Below are positions 60,449 to 64,000 of a DNA stretch of 64,000 bases, piece after piece. Positions within the stretch are counted from its first letter, which is position 1, and every line of letters begins with the position of its first letter. Both the position numbers and the translations under genes were made by a program. The DNA comes from Typha latifolia. Its lineage: Eukaryota > Streptophyta > Magnoliopsida > Poales > Typhaceae. The notes under the pieces are model-generated. The model was not told the DNA's origin. It saw only the letters and a list, made by a program, of their open reading frames with translations, and made no database searches. Where the stretch lies: the NCBI GenBank assembly GCA_019914945.1, contig CM034103.1, positions 9,114,001 to 9,178,000 of the forward strand, read 5' to 3'.

Positions 60449-62190
60449 CTCATCTTCTCTCTTTTGCCATGCATCACCTTTCTGATCATCACACATTGCT
60501 CAAATCTAGGTTTCCTTTTCCTTTAATATTATGGCATAGGTTGATCTTGAGTGATTCTACCTTTAGGAATTCTCAAAGGCCATGTTTTGGATTACTGGCT
60601 TGATGGAACATATAGGCTGAATCAAGACTCTCTACTCCTATGAATCTATTTGTGCTATATTTTATTTTTGTATTTATTTGTGTCCGTAGACTTGATGGTT
60701 TGTTTTATTTATAGTGTTGTTTATTGTAAGTTAAGTAAGAGACTTGTATTAAAGAGTCGTCGCTTTATTCCCTTCTTCTAGATATTAGGCTACTTTAATG
60801 TTCTTGTGAAAGTTAATGAATTGTTTTAGCTTGCAGGCTTTCCTTTAAAAATAAAGTTATATGTTGATGCACAAATAATCAAGAAGCCATGGCATCATCC
60901 ATTTTATGTTTGATTAATCAGTAAAAAGAGGAGCGATGCCTAAACAAAAAAGAGGAGGGATGAAAATTACTATGAGTAATAATAGTGTAAGAGAAAGTTA
61001 CTTCTCATAAATACTTATAATTTATTAGTGTTTAGTAAAGATTAAGGTCATGTTTGGCTGATACATGTCTTAAACACGACTAAAAAATATATATATATTT
61101 TTGTAAGGAAAAGGGTATGATATTTTTATCACATCCTTTCACCTAATATGGAAAAACATATATCTTATAGTTGTGTATGTTGAAGTGGATAATTATTATA
61201 ACTAATAATAATATATAATATATAAAAAATGAAAAACTATCATTCTCTATCTCTTAATAAAAAAACTAAAATGAGCTAAAATCATAAAAGGTTTAGGAAA
61301 CAGAGGGACTTTCTCTCAAATTTATTTTCTCCATCTAAGCATTATAAAGTAAATGGTAGCCTAACGCCTCGCCATAAGAAATGCTCTCGCATATGATTAC
61401 CCCGAAAAAACACTCGCTTGTATATCTCAATACAAAATTCATAAATGACATAACACAACTGTAATAATGAAAACTAAAAAATAACAATAAATTCAAAAAA
61501 ATAATGAATTCCCCTTAACTCTCTTAAATATCGGATTTCTAATTAAAAAACACTAAATGTCATTTGATTTTTCGCACTCTCATACATATACTAGGGTATC
61601 GAACCCTTGAAATAGAAAAACTTAGTAGATAATTATTGAGACAGATTGCGATGGCAATGGTGGTATAGGGTGACCATGATGAAGAAAGAAAAAAAGCAAG
61701 GAAGAAAAAGGAGGGCAGACTACGGCGAAGAAAGAAAAAAAAAATAAGAAGAGAAGAAAAATTGAAGAGAAAATAATGAAGAAAAGAAAAGAAGGAAAGG
61801 AGGCTTGTATAGCAACAGGTTAAATAAGGAAAGAGAGAAGCTAAAAGATGAATAGAGCATCGCGATCCATGTCGATTTAACCATTCCTAAAATCAAATTC
61901 TGGTTTAAGCCTATCAGGCAACTTTAATTAAATTAAATCTACAAAATAAACAGTTAAACCTTTTAATTAAATTAAATCTGTTAGATTACTTTGTGGGCAA
62001 TGCTTTAACATTAAATATGTAATTTTCTTTAAATTTGACATCATGAACAGTACGGAATAGTGTGTTCAATATATATTATTTATTCTTCCGCTGTAATTTA
62101 TGATAGACCAATCTCCTAAGGATCTATAGTTTTTTTAAAACACGTTGACACAGTTGGACATGCCTATAGGGCTTGTGAGATCAATAAGAG
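60449..62190. other. AT-rich intergenic sequence, nothing recognised
   Basis: No ORF above 60 codons on the plus strand, no element ends. A purine-rich (GAAGAAAGAAAA)-type stretch lies at about 61680-61800. Confidence 0.5.
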
Positions 62191-62399
62191 AGGAGATTAT
62201 AATATAAATATAAGAGAACGTAGATGATCCATAAGAGAACAGGAACTAACAAAAGCCTCTTTTTACAAGCAGTTGTCTGGTTGCTCAAATAGATCCCAAG
62301 TGGAAAAGACATTACAATAATCAGTTGCAAATCTTCCCTTATTGACTTTGACAAGATAGTGATGCCATGACTCTTACAACAAATAATTTATTTATTTGC

Positions 62400-63330
62400 T
62401 ATTATTTTTATTTATTGACAAGATAGGATGGAGTAGAACATCTATGAGCAATGACTCATGATTTCTATAAAGTGGTGAGATGATGTGGAGCTGAGGGCTT
62501 AAATGGTAGTATCAATGTGTGATATTGACTTATGTAACAGGTTTAGTCTACGGTAATGGACAATTGGTCATGCTGTTCGCCAAGTGATAGGTTGATAACT
62601 TAACGCAAGGGTCTACCCTCCTTTGAGGGTATGTGTGCGGCCGGGTGTCAGTATTAATGTGGCTTACGACATAACTCTATATGAATCTATGTTACAGACT
62701 TGGTAGTCTAAGATGATACATACCATATGGTATAATATTAACATGCATATCAGCGAAGCTCGGAGTGAGCTCGAATTTGAAGATTTGATAGGCTGGATTG
62801 ATGCATGGTAAGTTATCTATTGCTAATATATGTGTGCATTAGATGAACATGTTGAGTACGAGATACTGATATATTAATTTGATCATGATATACATATTCA
62901 CATCTACTTGTTGTTGCATCATTTATTGTAATATTTTAGACTATAATACTAGATACTTGCTGGACTTTATGCTCACCACTATTTAGTGGAATTATTTTCA
63001 GATTAGTACATGACTTGGGCTCGTGGAAGATCTAGCAAAGACTGGTTTGTAGTCTTCTTTTTCGTATTTATTCTATTCGTATAAATTAAGCTAGATGCCT
63101 TGTAGCCCCTGCGTAAGCATTGATTTTTTTTTTTTATGGATATGTATTTTGGGGTTGTTGTGACCTTAGTGTTATGAGCTTCTTTTGTTTGTATTATTTG
63201 TGGAAATATGAGTTTTTCTCTTATATATTGTGTTGAAATATTGACCAGCAGGTTACATAATAGTTACATGGGGTCTATCCACGTGAAGGACACGTGTTTG
63301 GTGGTGAGTGTTACAACATGTATCAAAGCC
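62400..63330 (+). mobile_element. Old chromovirus-like 5' LTR (3' part) with primer site
   Basis: The order of landmarks follows the 29998-32576 LTR: TTATGCTCACC and ATTATTTTCAGA (~62970-63002), TAGCCCCTGCGTAAGC (~63101), then an end GTGTTACA at 63315. Directly after it TGTATCAAAGCC (63319-63330) resembles the initiator-Met primer site with two changes. The left end cannot be fixed; 62400 is approximate. Confidence 0.55.
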
Positions 63331-63916
63331 TAAGTTTCACCTAATAATTCGACAAGCCTTCCAAAATACTATCCATACGAGTGACGTGTAGAAAAATTTA
63401 GAGACTGCGTATGGATGGATGTGTTTGACATTAGCGACATCTAGGTTTTTTGCATGAAAAAAAGAATTCATAAATTAATTATATTGATTCAATAAGAATT
63501 TGGAAATTGTGTTGGTAAATAAGTAATGTATTGTTTCCCATTTAAATTGGATAAATTGTCAACTAATTATCTTTATCATTGGGAAGCCATTTGTAACCAG
63601 GCTAAAAAGTAAGAGTTAAATAATTACATTTTCATCATTCATGTGTCGTGACTCATGTATAAAATAATGTAAAGTTGCATGGTGAGGTCTAATCATTATT
63701 AAAAGGAATTAAGCATTTACTAAACTTCATATTTGTCATTATTAGAGATTCCTCGATAGTGTGTAAGACCCTATTCTATTTTCAGTCTATTCTACTTACA
63801 AAGCGGACCTAAATTACCTCGCAATAGCATAATGAGTGATTATGGTTTGATGAGTAGCTTAACACTCAGATTCTTGAGTTTTGATGTTAGAAATGTTAAT
63901 TGTTCTAGTCAATATT
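63331..63916. other. Possible internal leader of the preceding element
   Basis: AT-rich, no coding signal. If the LTR call at 62400-63315 is right this would be its untranslated leader, cut by the next LTR at 63917. Confidence 0.35.
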
Positions 63917-64000
63917 TGTAACGCCATTGCCCGGCACGGGCACGTGCACGCCCACGCGCTCACGGCATGCGTGGGTCACGTGACAAGACGGGCGGAGCCC
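63917..64000 (+). mobile_element. Start of another chromovirus-like LTR, cut by the window edge
   Basis: TGTAACGCC is followed by an abrupt switch to GC-rich sequence with GGCACGTGC-type motifs, the same layout as the first 90 bp of the LTR at 29998 (TGTAACACCCC, then CACGTGC motifs). The remainder lies outside the window. Confidence 0.45.

Overview
This window is plant nuclear DNA. It holds two host genes in a landscape made mostly of transposable elements. The spliced genes, plant-type LTR retrotransposons primed by initiator-Met tRNA, hAT and MITE elements and long (GA)n tracts all point to a flowering plant. Long repeat-filled introns and a GC-rich transcription-factor exon suggest, without proving, a monocot.

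Host genes. (1) Minus strand, 118-18029: a complete 13-exon gene for the circularly permuted GTPase NOA1/RIF1 (bacterial YqeH relative). I joined the exons by hand into 563 codons. It includes a 21-nt micro-exon, and its largest intron (4.5 kb) holds LINE tails, a TIR insertion, a Ty3 LTR with its primer site and a copia-type solo LTR. (2) Plus strand, 46244-47915: a two-exon trihelix (GT-2/GTL-like) transcription factor of 510 codons with only the C-terminal trihelix, surrounded by (GA)n/(CT)n tracts.

Elements, left to right. 18.5-20.9 kb is a cluster of non-autonomous hAT elements, two with 8-bp target duplications and one inserted inside another. 21-32.7 kb is a broken Ty1/copia element (plus strand) carrying two later insertions: a full-length but dead Ty3/gypsy element (22609-29250, minus, 5-bp duplication TATCC) and a 2.58-kb solo LTR (29998-32576, duplication GAAGA) with eight consecutive hairpins. 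34.1-37.2 kb is a decayed Ty3/gypsy gag-pol on the plus strand. 42.9-45.7 kb is a short copia deletion derivative with two 176-bp LTRs. 50634-60443 is a 9.8-kb Sirevirus-type copia element (duplication GTTAA) with gag, pol and a downstream envelope-like ORF. The window ends with a chromovirus-like LTR plus primer site and the start of another LTR.

None of the retroelements can be autonomous: every coding region has stops, frameshifts or altered catalytic residues, many of them G-to-A or C-to-T type. The most unusual signal is a palindromic motif, CGTTCGAACG. It recurs in the Ty3 LTRs, in both Sirevirus LTRs (as ~53-bp tandem repeats) and again inside the Sirevirus just upstream of a TATA-like box and a probable spliced leader for the envelope-like ORF. 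This looks like a promoter module shared between unrelated element superfamilies. No CRISPR array, rRNA or tRNA gene was seen.
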